From contig NC_069095.1 in assembly GCF_947172395.1 (NCBI RefSeq), positions 8,742,001 through 8,806,000 of the forward strand: DNA of 64,000 nt, written 5' to 3'. Shown here in pieces: positions 45,815 to 58,038 of the stretch. A model generated the notes under the pieces. That model saw nothing but the letters and a program-made list of their open reading frames with translations, did not search any database and was not told where the DNA came from. This stretch comes from Bicyclus anynana (taxonomy: Eukaryota; Arthropoda; Insecta; Lepidoptera; Nymphalidae). The translations under genes were made by a program, and so were the position numbers. Within the stretch, counting starts at the first letter, position 1; every line of letters begins with the position of its first letter.

Positions 45815-46100
45815 ACGACTTCTCTGGCGCAGTTGGTAGTGAAATGGTTCTCAGAGGTCCTGGGTGCGATTTCCAGCAGTTCTAAATTGACTCAGGTCTG
45901 ATTTGGTAGAAGGCTTTGGTCGTGGCTAGGCACCCTACCGGCAAAGTCGCCAAGCGATTTAGCGTTCCCGTACGATACCGCATCGAAACCGTTAGAGGTA
46001 CGGGTAGAATAAACTTGTACCTTTTCCAAGTTAGGCGCTTTCATCTTAGACTACATCGTCACTTAACATCAGGTGAAATCGCAGTCAAAGGTTAACTGTA
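45815..46100 (+). mobile_element. SINE family C, older copy
   Basis: CTCTGGCGCAGTTGGTAGTG head, CCTGGGTGCGATTTCC in place of the B box, CACCCTACCGGCAAAGTCG, tail CTTAACATCAGGTGAAATCG. More diverged than its neighbour at 46112. Confidence 0.75.
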
Positions 46101-46111
46101 ACTGTTTTAAC

Positions 46112-46425
46112 GGCCTCCGTGGCGTAGTGGTATACGCGATGGATTTACAAGACGGAGATCCTGGGTTCGATCCCCGGCCGGGTCGATTGAGGTTTTCTTA
46201 ATTGGTCCAGGTCTGGCTGGTGAGAGACTTCAGCCGTGGCTAGTTACCACCCTACCGACAAAGACGTACCGCCAAGCGAATAAGCGTTTCGGTACGATAT
46301 CGTGTAGAAACCGAAAGGGGTGTGGATTTCATCCTCCTAACAGGTTAGCCCGCTTCCATCTTAGATTGCATCATCACTTACCATCAGGTGAGATTGTAGT
46401 CAAGGGCTAAAGGGTAAAGAATATT
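46112..46425 (+). mobile_element. SINE family C, well preserved copy
   Basis: GGCCTCCGTGGCGTAGTGGT head, B box GGGTTCGATCCCC, TTTTCTTAATTGGTCCAGGT body, tail CATCATCACTTACCATCAGG ... AAAGAAT. Lies directly after an older copy of the same family in the same orientation. Confidence 0.88.
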
Positions 46426-46445
46426 AAAAAGAAACTGCCGGATAA

Positions 46446-46670
46446 TTAAAAAAAAACTGCACAAATATCAAGAGTTCCGGACCTTAATTCTCCATTAAAA
46501 GGCAATTTCTCTGCAATAGGTCCGCACAGCATAAAATCAACATGAAACTGGTCGCAGAACATGCAGTCGACAGTCGGGGCGGGGCGACACACCTCTCTAT
46601 TAATGCTCAGCCTCTTGCAGGTGTTGGCCTTATAGTAACAGATGAAAAGACCTCGTTCCATGTTATGCAA
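46446..46670 (-). other. Unassigned 74-codon open frame
   Basis: Contains three CxxC or CxC-like spacings (PTVDCMFCDQFH and others) but no recognisable domain. May belong to an unidentified retroelement. Confidence 0.2.
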
Positions 46671-46788
46671 CCTTGGTAGTTAGTAGACTAAGAACTGCTT
46701 TTTTTAACCGACTACGCAACACAAGGGAGGGTTATGTGTTTATCAGTCTATGTATATGTATACTCGTATATATGTACCTATATTTATG

Positions 46789-46838
46789 TATAACATATAC
46801 ATAAATATATGCCTATAACATATACATAAATATATGCC
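46789..46838 (+). repeat. Two exact copies of a 25-bp repeat
   Basis: TATAACATATACATAAATAT plus ATGCC occurs at 46789-46813 and again at 46814-46838 without mismatch. A TTACG tandem run lies at about 46900-46921. Confidence 0.9.
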
Positions 46839-47180
46839 TTTGTGACCTTCTAAAGGCAAAACGAGAGTGAAAAGTGAAAAGAGTGCAAGTTTTGTTGATT
46901 ATGTTACGTTACGTTACGTTAATCTCCTCTTCATAGTATCTTACTTGCGCGAGCGTCACTATTGGCCATCTTCATAATTCAATATGGCGGCAACCAAACG
47001 CCGTATTGTGAAAAAGAATGTCAAGAGGGGACTCGTTGAATATATTGTAATTGAAAATCATTGTTAGTTTTTAAATAACCGTTTGAGATCTATAACAATA
47101 CAATAATATCTCATATAATCTTTTCAAAACTTTTGCTACATAAAACGAGATACATAGATACACCCAGCTATTCCTAATAA

Positions 47181-47377
47181 CCGTGATAGCCCAGTGGATA
47201 TGACCTCTGGGTCCGATTCCGAAGGGCGTGGATTCGAATCCGGTCCGGGGCATGCACCTCCAACTTTTCAGTTGCGTGCATTTTAAGAAATTAAATATCA
47301 CGTGTGTAGCCTAACCCCTCTCATTCCGAGAGGAGACTCGAGCTCAGCAGTGAGCCGAATATGGGTTGATAATGATG
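47181..47377 (+). mobile_element. SINE family B with 11-bp target duplication, internally deleted
   Basis: Head CCGTGATAGCCCAGTGGATA, B box GGATTCGAATCC, body CAACTTTTCAGTTGCGTGCA, then a jump after ATCACGTGTG to the tail GCCTAACCCCTCTCATTCCG ... TGGGTTGATAATGATG. ATTCCTAATAA flanks both sides (47170-47180, 47378-47388). Confidence 0.9.
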
Positions 47378-47757
47378 ATTCCTAATAAGGCTCTTATAAT
47401 ATTTTCAGTTTCTTTATTAATTACTTAATATTGTAATTTCAAGTGACTCAAGTTTAAAGTTGTTTTACTATTTTCTATTTTTAACCAAGACCTTTCATCA
47501 TTCTAGTAAATAGAAACTGTTTACTTGTTTCATTTAAAATTTTTTGGGCAAAGTAATCTCCTGGAAAGATTGCTTCCCTGTCAGCATGATTTATTATTAT
47601 CAAATTAGATTGTTTTTGCAGTTAACACAGGCAAATAAGCAAACAGGTCATCTTTGACGAACACCGTCCAATATCGAGTACAAAAACAACTTAACCGACT
47701 ACTAAATACCTTATTTGTTCATGTATCAAAGTTTCCAAAAAGCTTTGTTATGTAATA

Positions 47758-47973
47758 CTAGCTGACGCCGCGCGGTTTCACCCGCGTGGTTCCCGTTCCA
47801 GTAGGAATACGGGGATAATATATAGCCTAAAGCCTTCCTCGATAAATAGGCTAACTAACACTAACAGAATTTTGCAAATCGGACCAGTAGTTCCTGAGAT
47901 TAGCGCGTTTAATCAAACTAACAAACAAACAAACTCTTCAGCTTTATAATATTAGTATTATAATATTAGTATA
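47758..47973 (-). mobile_element. Non-autonomous Helitron, family A (minus strand)
   Basis: Minus strand has a TTATAATACTAATATTATAA duplication near the 5' end, GGAACTACTGGTCCGATTTG, hairpin CGCGGGTGAAACCGCG and terminus CAGCTAG before host T. The first bases of the 5' end are altered. Confidence 0.87.
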
Positions 47974-48183
47974 AAGGGAAAATATTTTTGGAACGCTGTT
48001 CCTTATCGCGCCTTGCGAAAGGGGGCTAGACGGAAAAAAATAAGACTAAAAAGTTGTAACGACACTTTTTACCCGTTATAACGGTAATGTGTTTAATATG
48101 GTTGTAAGCCGTGACCTGAAGATAGCTGGTGAGTTCCTGGGTCCTTAAAAAGCCCCCCGATCCCAAAAGGTCCCCCGACCCTT

Positions 48184-48329
48184 GGAACGAAGTTCCTTTT
48201 GATGAAAGTTCGAAGATTTGATGGGATGGGATGAGTTGGGACGGGATGGTATGGAATGGGATAGGATGGGATGGGATGGGATGCGATATCTATAGCGATA
48301 GCGATGATTGCTATAGCGAACTTCGTTCC
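48184..48329. repeat. GGGAT minisatellite bracketed by GGAACGAAGTTC inverted repeat
   Basis: 48219-48284 is built of GATGG/GGGAT units. GGAACGAAGTTC at 48184-48195 recurs as GAACTTCGTTCC at 48318-48329. Between lies TATAGCGATAGCGATGATTG, partly self-complementary. Confidence 0.8.
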
Positions 48330-48363
48330 ATCCGGGTGTCCTTTGTTTGTTTGTAGCGAATAG

Positions 48364-48675
48364 GCTGTGATAGTCCAGTGGATTTGATCTTTGCTTTCGA
48401 ATCCAAGGGCGTAGGTTCGAAGCCAGTCTGAGGCATGTACCTCCAACGTTTCAGTTTTATGCATTTTAAGAAATTAATAATTATCACGTGCTTCAAACTA
48501 TGAAAGAAAAATCCTCGTAAGGAAACATGCATACCTGAGAATTTTCTTAATTTTCTACGTATGTGAAGTGTACCGATCCCCATTAGGCGTGGTGGACTGT
48601 TAGCCTAACCATTTTTCGTTCTAAAAGGAGGCTCGTGCTCAACAGTGATCGGAAGGTGGGATGTGAATGATGAAT
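48364..48675 (+). mobile_element. tRNA-derived SINE, family B, diverged
   Basis: GCTGTGATAGTCCAGTGGAT head, B box GGTTCGAAGCC, body CAACGTTTCAGTTTTATGCA, GAAAGAAAAATCCTCGTAAG, tail AGGAGGCTCGTGCTCAACAG. Confidence 0.83.
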
Positions 48676-48770
48676 AGGCTGCAAAACTACTTCAATGATT
48701 ATGAAAATTCTTTCACCAATGGAATGAAAATAGTGACCGGACGAAATCACGGTCGTCTTCTAGTCTGTAG
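48676..48770 (+). mobile_element. Helitron 3' relic
   Basis: CAATGATTATGAAAATTCTT, ACCGGACGAAATCACGGTC and GTCTTCTAG then T. A worn family B-like 3' end. Confidence 0.5.
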
Positions 48771-49550
48771 TAATTTATAAACTTGTTTCTGCTTTGTTGA
48801 CGCTCTTTAAGGTTTACATACAAATGTGCCAGTCTGTACACCTTACAACTCAAAACTAAACTTGTAATAACTCTTCCGAAAATACAATATCTATAACTGT
48901 CTTGAGTAGGTCGATATCTCTATATATCAATACGCTGCAAAGACATTATACGATTAAACATACAACATTTTGTACGCCAAACAACCAATTATCAAATTTT
49001 CATTTCAAATTTAATGCTGGGGGAACATACATAATAAAGAAATTAAGATTGTTAAGAGATAAACTCTGTATTGCCGACGATAAATTTACTAATCAACAAG
49101 CTCTATACGCGTGTAAATTAAATTACAAGATAAGGATTGAAGCAAAAGCCTTCGCGGGAACGATTAATATGACTGTTTGACCCTAACTTTTATACGGAGC
49201 GGAGGCCTTAGTAATAAAGATAACATTACAAGCTAAACTACAGCGTTAAATGCAAGTAAAACATATTACAGAACATAATAATATACAAAGAGGGTATGCT
49301 AATGTGACATGAATAGTTTCCGGTGAAATGTATTTTATATGTATTAACTACAAAGATTTTCTACTATTAGATAATATGTTACGTGCCTACAAAATCACCG
49401 CAAAAAGTGATCCGAATTTAGCTACTCCACTGAGAGCACACAGGCAAAATTTAGTGTTTAGTTTAGTGTTTTTAGAATTCCTGAACACACAAATCGATAT
49501 AGTAGACAATATTTAGGTATTATTTGTCAAGGTTTTCGCCAGGATGAAAT
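48771..49550. other. Unassigned AT-rich sequence
   Basis: Open frames at 48902-49180 and 49328-49516 show no motif. Nothing supported. Confidence 0.35.
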
Positions 49551-49554
49551 TATG

Positions 49555-49680
49555 TGATAATCCAAGATAAACTCTGTCTCCATTCCAAATTTCAGCCAAA
49601 TCGGTTCAGTAGCTGCTGCAGAAAGGAGTAACAAATATACATACACACTTACACTCAAACTTCGAGCTTTTTAGTATCAG
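49555..49680 (-). repeat. Transposon relic
   Basis: CAAATCGGTTCAGTAGCTGC and GGAGTAACAAATATACATAC match the inner part of repeats like 42715-42900. No ends found. Confidence 0.45.
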
Positions 49681-50149
49681 TGTGATAATAACATACAATA
49701 AGTAGCTGATTTACTAGGAATGTCCATAAACTACCAAAAAGATTCATATCTTTAGGCAAATAAAGTTATAATAGAGATTCGAGGAAATACTGGCGTCATT
49801 AAAAGTCTGAATTATAAAATTTGTAATTAATTAATTGCGACAACTGTGTTCCTCAATCAACACGAATATTAAAAAAAAATATTTGACAAAGCAATCATGA
49901 ATATGTATTAACAATAAATCACGTCTTAGCTGTATTGTTGAATACACGAGATTTTTACGACTTGACTTTTGATAAAACTTGTGTAGTCAATAAATTATGG
50001 AGATAATAATATATTAAAGGAGCTATACATTTTGATTACCCGCAAAACTTCACCTTGTTTGGACCGTAAACTGGGATTATAGATAAAGCATCCGTATTGA
50101 TTATTATTAACGCTACTCAGCATGTTTTTTTTTTTTCATTTTACTCAAA

Positions 50150-50400
50150 AAGTTGGCGCTTGACCGAATATCACCTACCTACTATAAAGTGATAATACAG
50201 TCTAATGTAGTAGCATCAAAACTTGGATAGGGTAACGTTTCATCATCTCCTGTACCTTATCCCACTTAGGTAAGGTCGGCAAAATATGTCAATCTCCTCC
50301 GTTCACCTCTATTACTCGTCAACTCATCATCCACTCCCCATCCCTTTACTTACATGTCTTCTTTCACACACTCCAATCATCTCTTAGGGTAACGTGTGTT
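50150..50400 (-). pseudogene. RTE-type LINE C-terminus (second family) plus SINE/LINE tail relic
   Basis: Minus strand 50395-50240 reads VKEDM-stop-VKGWGVDDELTSNRGE and then RRRLTYFADLT stop, a decayed copy of the DCVKEDM ... T.DR..W...TC.ADPT end of another RTE family. 50150-50215 resembles the tail of the family C SINE in reverse. Confidence 0.65.
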
Positions 50401-51180
50401 GAACTTAAACACTAAAAAAAACTTACAAAAAGAACATCACAACGTAACACTTTACCACTTAATGGTCGTTTCTGCCATAGTTAGGCTTCTTGATATTATA
50501 GCTCTAGCTCCTTGAGGCCGTAATTAGATATATTCGAAAATAAACGTAGTCTCCTAAACGTTTAAAATTAAGAACGCTTAATTGAAATAGACTTCAAAGT
50601 AACTCTCAGGTTTAAAGCAATACAACCTAAAACACTTCACAATTCATAATTATATTATGTTAAATACAATAAAATATTTTAAACATAATTACATAATCAA
50701 TACAAAATATTGATCAGTTGAATAATCTATTAGTATAAATAAGGTTTATTTTGTAAATGAAAAATGCGACATATTACACTACAATCAACGCAAAGCAGCA
50801 AGAATGTCGAGGTATGAACAATTTCGGAGATAAAATCTCATTCATTAACTTCCTTGCCACTTTAAACCGTTGTACTCGTAAATCAAAAGCGAATTCTCCC
50901 TGGATGTCTTCATTTGCATCGCCCGAAGCCATCGAGTGACACTAACGACGCACAAATGAAAACAACAAAATTAAACTATCAATTTCCGTGTCCCCAAAAG
51001 CGCCATTTAAAAATCATATCCCAAAGTTATTAATGACATTTATTACAAGTCTCAAACATTAATATTCAATCACGTATATGTATTTTTTTAATTTATCGGA
51101 TGAAGTACCGCTAACTTTGCTAATATAGTATTTGAATACAACTCTTTTGATTACATGTAAATAAATCTTTATAAATATTT
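50401..51180. other. Unassigned sequence
   Basis: No exon or repeat recognised. Confidence 0.35.
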
Positions 51181-51184
51181 TTCT

Positions 51185-51330
51185 TTGCAATTGCACGTTG
51201 TAGAGTCAACATCTCCTGAGGATGCTCCGGTTTCGGGGTGAAACGTACGTAGAGAGTATTTTGTCGGACCTGGGTGACGTTGTCGCATGGGTTCGTCGAC
51301 TTTTCGCGGATGATAGCAAAATAAATAAAT
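51185..51330 (+). repeat. Unclassified repeat with CTCCTGAGGATGCTCCGGTTT
   Basis: ATCTCCTGAGGATGCTCCGG, GGGTGAAACGTACGTAGAGA and TTTTCGCGGATGATAGCAAA recur in diverged form at 53088-53200. I recognise the sequence as repeated in Lepidoptera but cannot classify it. Confidence 0.65.
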
Positions 51331-52434
51331 CATTATATAATCATGATGAACTTCCTCAAAGTAACGCCTGCTTCTATCCAATCTTTATAAATATTTTAGT
51401 TTTTCAGATATGGAATATGACAAGGATCTAATTACCTACGGAAAATCACTAAAACTTTTGAACTTCTACCTAATTCTACATTTAGTTATCTTGATAATAA
51501 AAGATAGTGAAATGAAAAATGATAATTTCATACATAGCCTGAATATTATATATAGTATATTTATGGTGCACCATGTAATATTTTGTATAATAGATATTAA
51601 TGTACTATTAGTGATACAAGACAAGATACTAAATAATATTATAGGAAACATGTCACTGTGTAGATAAATAAAGAAAACAAATCGCAAGTAAGTTATTCTG
51701 CTGACGACTGCATAACATCGGTAGAATTTCAACAAAATGAATTTAATCTTCTACTTGTATCTATATTTATTAACAAATATAAACCTAATTAGAATAACAT
51801 GTCGAACGCTGTTAAGAATATTCAATTTGGTCGAAAACAAAACATTAATCGGTTGGTTGTTTCAATAAAGGCTGGAATGTAATAAAATAATCAAGCCGTG
51901 CCGTTACTTAATCACCGGATGATATCTTATTTAAGGGGAGCTAATGAGAAGCGTAGATCACATTCGGTAATGGTGACATACGGTAATTTATCAACACTTT
52001 CGAACCACGACTTATGTACCACTATTAAGCTATTCGTGTTGACATAATGGCCGGGCAAACAGTGTTAAACGTTGCTATTATTCATTGCCCGTTTAATTCC
52101 ACGTAATAGAACGCACGTAGTTACGTAGCGCATAAGATTCAGTATCGAGTATTGCAATTAATGCTAGATGTTCCGCTTTGATAAGCAAATTGATCGCAAC
52201 ATTTCAGTTAGATGGAAGGAATTAATTCAGTTACTTTTAACACGAACTAAATTATAATAGAGACAAATAGGAATTTAGGTTTTAGGAAATAAACATTTAT
52301 TTTCAAGCAGATTTTTCCTTCTGGAAAGTAAAGTAACTATTACAAAATTTAATGTTGTTTTATCAAATAAGATCACAAAACTATAATTCGTACGACAATT
52401 TATAAGCGTATGTGAAAATGATAGAAGTTTTAAG

Positions 52435-52798
52435 GCAAATTGACTTCTGTGCAAACCCCGACGAGCGCTCATAATCGTTGCGCGACTTGTACTATTCTAA
52501 AAGATAACAGAATCAGTGTATGGATACAAATAAGACAGGTTTGAATCCTCCGAAGATGTAAACAAGAACTGATAGAACATAACTAAGAGACTAAAACATA
52601 GAGTATGCACAGTAAGTCAGTTTGAAGTCAAATTGACTTCTGCACACACCCCCTAGCGCCTTGTTAAGCGCTTATAAATCGTACAACCTGTAACGTTCTA
52701 AATCATAATGAAATCAAGGAATCTGATATAAATAGAACAGATTTAAGACCACCGAGATGTAAATATAAGCTAATATAATAAAATATAACCATGAGACA
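52435..52798 (+). repeat. Diverged tandem duplication, unit about 190 bp
   Basis: CAAATTGACTTCTG...CAGGTTTGAATCCTCCGAAG...GAGAC at 52435-52595 is repeated as CAAATTGACTTCTG...CAGATTTAAGACCACCGAG...GAGAC at 52628-52798. Order of shared blocks is the same; identity looks moderate. Confidence 0.72.
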
Positions 52799-53087
52799 GA
52801 GATGTAATCGTATCCATTATGAGTTTCCATGCAAAAGACCACTGCACATTGTATATTAAATGGTATGCAATTAAGCGCTTAATAAACACATTACACCGCG
52901 ATATTAGGCGCGCGCGCGAAGCTGACGTGAGTTAACGGCTGTAACGTGGGAACTTAGTGAAAGGGAAGGAGGAAAGGAAACACCGATTAACAATAACATA
53001 TTTTATTATATTAATATATTAATTATATAAACGATTTGGTGATTTAATAATACGAAAATATGTCATTTTATTTGTTGCACATGGCAG

Positions 53088-53215
53088 AGACTATATCTCC
53101 AGAGTATGCTGCGATTTCAGAGAGAAACGTAAGATAGAGCGTTTTATCGGTACGGCTTTGGCACTTTCACTTTGGATTTTCCGCAGAGAATAGCAAAAAA
53201 AAACATTCATGATGA
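53088..53215 (+). repeat. Second copy of the 51185 repeat
   Basis: ATCTCCAGAGTATGCTGCGA, GAGAGAAACGTAAGATAGAG and TTTTCCGCAGAGAATAGCAA line up with 51215-51325 but are more worn. Confidence 0.6.
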
Positions 53216-53219
53216 ATGA

Positions 53220-53990
53220 ATGTTGAGACAAAAGACCACAGGTTAATACTCCAACGCGATGGTCGGATCAACTTGAAGAGACTTGTGCCCTCTACAGTTC
53301 TGTTCAAATGACCAGGGACTGTGTATTATTGAGATTCCTAGCCGTAGTGGTTACAATCCTCAATCATGAAGGAATGACTAGACAGAGATTCATAATAAAT
53401 TTCAATAATGTAAATCCTGCTGCTATTAAAATAATATTCAAATTAACATGTGTAAAAAAACGATAATTCAAATTGCAAAATTATATAGGTATTATAATAA
53501 TGTCTTCATGTCTCAAGAATATTTTATAATGAAAAAATAATAAAATAGAAAAGATTATGTAAACAAAAAATCAATGGTGACACTCAACTAAGTTTACTGC
53601 GCTATTAAGCGACGACGCGCTTGCAGACAAATTCAATTGACAGGAGCCTCCGTTGCAGCCCGAGGGAATGGTGTTCTAAGTATACTCTTCCAGCCATCAA
53701 ATTCATTTATGCTACCATTGAAGCTAAAATTTCATGACGAGATTGCATGAGAATTTGAAGGAGACAAAATTAGCTGGAGCATTTTAAGATAACAATCTAT
53801 ATTTAAATGAATCTCTACTTGATCACGCCATAACTTGAACGATTTAAGCGATTTTTTTCATCTTATTTTATCGTTTTGACTACTTTGCAGGAGGAACGAA
53901 AATATTAGAAAATTGCTCAAATAGTTGGGTAATTTTAAAAACATAACGTAAATTTTATAGACGGTTAAGGTACGTAAATACAGGACTGTA
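53220..53990. other. Unassigned sequence
   Basis: Nothing recognised. Confidence 0.35.
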
Positions 53991-53994
53991 ATTC

Positions 53995-54065
53995 ACCTAG
54001 TCTATACCTATTAAGACTATTTTTATCCCGACATTCCTAGAGGAATGGAATCTACACGGGTAGTA
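53995..54065 (-). mobile_element. Faint Helitron relic
   Basis: ACCTAGTCTATACC and TTTTATCCCGACATTCCTAG resemble family A body sequence; no ends remain. Confidence 0.3.
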
Positions 54066-54069
54066 ATTT

Positions 54070-57000
54070 ATAAAACACAACAACTTTCCCTATCAATAAA
54101 CGCGACCGTGTCCACTTTACAAAATGATTCTTTAGTGTTGCACTGAATGTTGTCACATAGGTGAGCTCCAAACTCGATCAGGCCCATACGTTTACGAGAT
54201 GCGCCCTAGTGTAGTGGCGTTATCACAAAATATGATAGATCGTCGCTAGCTGCACGACGCTCTCCCACGCGGTACCGTGATTAATTATAATTCGAATTTT
54301 ATTCAAAGTGAACAGCGGACAAACTATGATACTAATCAATAAACGGTTCCATACCGACGGAGGTACAGACACGATACCACAATTTACTGTTGTCGATAGC
54401 GCATATGAAGACGTCAAAGCCAAGTGGATAACTCGCTTAGATAGAAAGCTCCAGAACAATAGTAGCAACATTTTCATTGTGATATGAATCCCTTGTAACA
54501 ATAGCGTAACGCAGACCTATCTCCATCAGTGTTACACATTCGCGGCCCTAAAAGATTTTAAGTTACGAAACCGACATTGAAATATTGACATTAAATAGAT
54601 TATCGCTTATTTCGACAATCATTACCGAATAGCAATCGTTAATAAGCAAGAGAACAGATATACATCAATACATCAATGTAAGTAAAGAAAAAAGATAAAC
54701 TAAGTAAGCCGTAAGTAAATGCAAATAGCAAATTAAAATAAGCTGACCTACGTAATTCCCAGTAATGTTAGAGTTACTTAGCTAACAGTTGTACTATAGC
54801 ATGACAAGGTTCACGATGCTGCGGCGTGTGACAGTAATCAAGTCCTTATAACAACATAAATCATAGAGACGGGCTCACAAGCGCCACAAAGATAGAAACG
54901 ACACGCATCCTCGTCTCACAGCATAATAAATAACATCCAGTTCCTTTTCAAAGAGCGACCGAGGAGCAATAAGTCGCAGACGGGTCAAAGGTGAAGTGAA
55001 TAAAAAACGGCCGACAATTAAATGGCGTTCTTGAAGGTTAATGAGCACAATAAATATGTTGTCGGCATCGCAGCTGCGGACAAACAAATGCATAGCCGTC
55101 ACACGTGAGGAGGGTTTAGACGTTCACGCCAGGGCTGACTAGCGACTTTATTGTGAACTAGAGACAATCCGTCATAATAATGTGATACATGACGTCAAAG
55201 AGAAATTTTGAGAAGCTCAGCCTTACATTAAAAGGATAGATAAATAAAAATTGGACGGAAATTGGGCATATCGCTCATGTTCAACAAATCATAATGTTAA
55301 TAAAAAAAATCGTTATTTTTATTATATTTGGTTATAGGTTAAAAGTTTCAAATTCAACTTGAGAAAATTACAGAAGCCTATTATTACTTCGAACTCTTAC
55401 TCATACTTCCTTTTATCGCAAATCTTCTTGTTTGTATTTTTGACAAGAATATCAATTTTATGTATGTTTATATGATTGAAAAACTGTTTATTGCCATCCC
55501 TGTTTTGGTTTGTGCTCAAATATTGCTTCAAGTAATTTGAGCACAGATGCTGACATACTTTTAATTGAACATTGATATCATAAAGAATCTTGACGTTCAA
55601 TGACATTCTTAAAACTTAATTCCTTTATTAATTTGATATAATTAACAAATATTTTATAGGTACAATGTATTAAAAATAAATAAAGTTTATGGCGCTTAGG
55701 AAAATAACCGTTACATTGACACTTCAGACTATGTAAAGTGGATAATTTATTGCAATCTTAACAAAGATATGAACTACACATTTTAATTTTACGAGTAGGT
55801 ATAATAAAAAATATTTAACGAAAATTTTCAATGCCGTTTCCGTCGTTATTAGTTTGCCTGCTCTGTCTATCTATAAATATACATTTACTACTATATCTCT
55901 AGGAACAAATTTTGTCCAGTAATTAAGTAGTAAGGTACAAAAAGCCGCAACTTCCCACCACCGGACGTCATATATGTTATAAAAATTCATAGCATCAAAA
56001 AAAAATATTATAATGTCATCTTCTACTTAAGAGTCAAGTGTATACTATACAGTTTTGAACAAAAAATTCCAACAGCTTCTTTGCACACTGTACGTGAAAT
56101 GTTCATGATCCGGATAATTATGCAGACTTCCCAAAAAAAAAAATTGTAGCCAGAAACCCATCATTACGCTAACCGCCCCCAGCGTTCAAAGTTCACACAT
56201 GACTGCACGAGACGGAGTTGTACCTGCATTTGATTTATACTAAGGGGACAGAAACACTGCGGGTGTGAATTCATTTGGCAAATAATTCTAGGGTAATCTT
56301 AACCAATCTTAAAGACCTCTGATTTTCATTTCAGAAGATCAGCTCTAGATTCAACGAAGTAATTCTACAGGTCAAACGATTCAAGGAATAATGGTCGATA
56401 TAATAATCGCAGCGGGCAGCAGTCACCGCTGGCGCCTGTGCAGTAAAACCTGCGCCTATTATCATCAGACAATTTTTTTTTTTGCTGTAACCATTACAGA
56501 CGTGAATCTACACTTTTTAAAAAAGCCGCACACAACTTAATATAAATTTCTGAATATGAAATCGCTTCATTTAAAAACGTTTGATAAAGAGCTCGTGATT
56601 TTAAAAAATACGTCCAATACATCATCGACAATATGAATGGAGATATACACAAGGCAATATTTAAGAATATTGAGAGAGCCGGTGTTGATAATTTAATTAA
56701 CATGTGCATTGCATTCGAGTGTCTTTAAATAGACGAAGAAAAGCATTACCGTGACCATCATTATATCTTGGTGTTTCACAATGTTAAGTTAAATACATAC
56801 CTAGTGTGAATTGGACATGGTCTACGAACTTACAAGGCTCAATGTTCTAAAACAACTAGTAACACTTTGATTTTAAAGGTTAGTGTCGCTTTTTTCAACG
56901 GCAAAGTGAATTGTCGGGAAACACAAAACCAATAGGGACGTATTAACTGTTACCGGAAGGTGGTGAGACGTGGGTGTTCTTAACCAGTTGTATTTTTTCT

Positions 57001-58035
57001 GTGCACTATGAAATTGGCGGCGTATTTGGTCATTGACATAATGTTGTTAAATCCACGTGCAAACCGGCTAGTTAAGGGCCATACAAACAAACGCTATACA
57101 CAACGGATCTTTAAAGAAAAATAATCGGCATAGATCACTGTAAATTTTAGGATAAAATCACCTTTTATCACATTTTAATATATCTCTGTGCTAAATTACA
57201 TTCAAAGCTGTTCAGTCCATCCGATGTGATTTAGTAACAAACATCCATCAAAAACATCCAACCAAACATTAGCAATTTATAACATCAATTACATATACCT
57301 AGTTATCAAACTAGACGCTAATTAAACGTTTTTAAGGTTTGGATTTTCCTTATATTCTAATTCTTATTGTATAACATCATAGGAAAACTTCTATTCTAAT
57401 GCAGCGAAACTCGTCTGCCGAGCTTATTTTTCGCGCCTTCGTGATGAGTGGTTGTTTGTGTAAGTGTTTACTCATCCCACGAAAAGATCGCGTCCGGATT
57501 ATAATACTTTCGTGTATCACTAAGGGTGAAATACTTTGTTAACTAAGCTTCATTTAACTTCAAATGCACGTGAAATATGTATTTTTAAATTTAATATAAT
57601 CCTTAACACCAACTTTAACATATTTTTCATTCCAGCAATAGTCCAGGATCTCTATATCATACTCACAGATTAGCTTGCTAGTAATCAACAACAATGTTCC
57701 CCGGATCCTTGATTATTACTATGCAGTATGTACAAAGATGTAGTAGATGCTTAACTCTAAATAATAATTAGTACCTATCATCGGTTACTTCACAAGAATG
57801 ATTGATACGTATGTACCTACATGGTTAAAAGGAGCTCTTCCAATGTTGTCGCTAAACTCGTTATAAGTAACATACAAAGCGGTTCAATAGTAAGCGATAA
57901 AGGGAACAAACTGGTATCTCCGGCACGTGGACCCGATTGAGGAGTCCTTGTTTATAGAGGCCAGGACCACACAGAGGGATCACCTGGCTATCACCCCGCC
58001 TCACCTGTAATCACGCCATCATTACCTCTAATGAC
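54070..58035. other. Long unassigned stretch
   Basis: No exon, RNA gene or familiar repeat over 4 kb. A GC-richer patch with CACCTG E-box-type words lies at 57900-58030, directly downstream (in minus-strand sense) of the small decayed coding sequence. Confidence 0.4.
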
Positions 58036-58038
58036 GTG

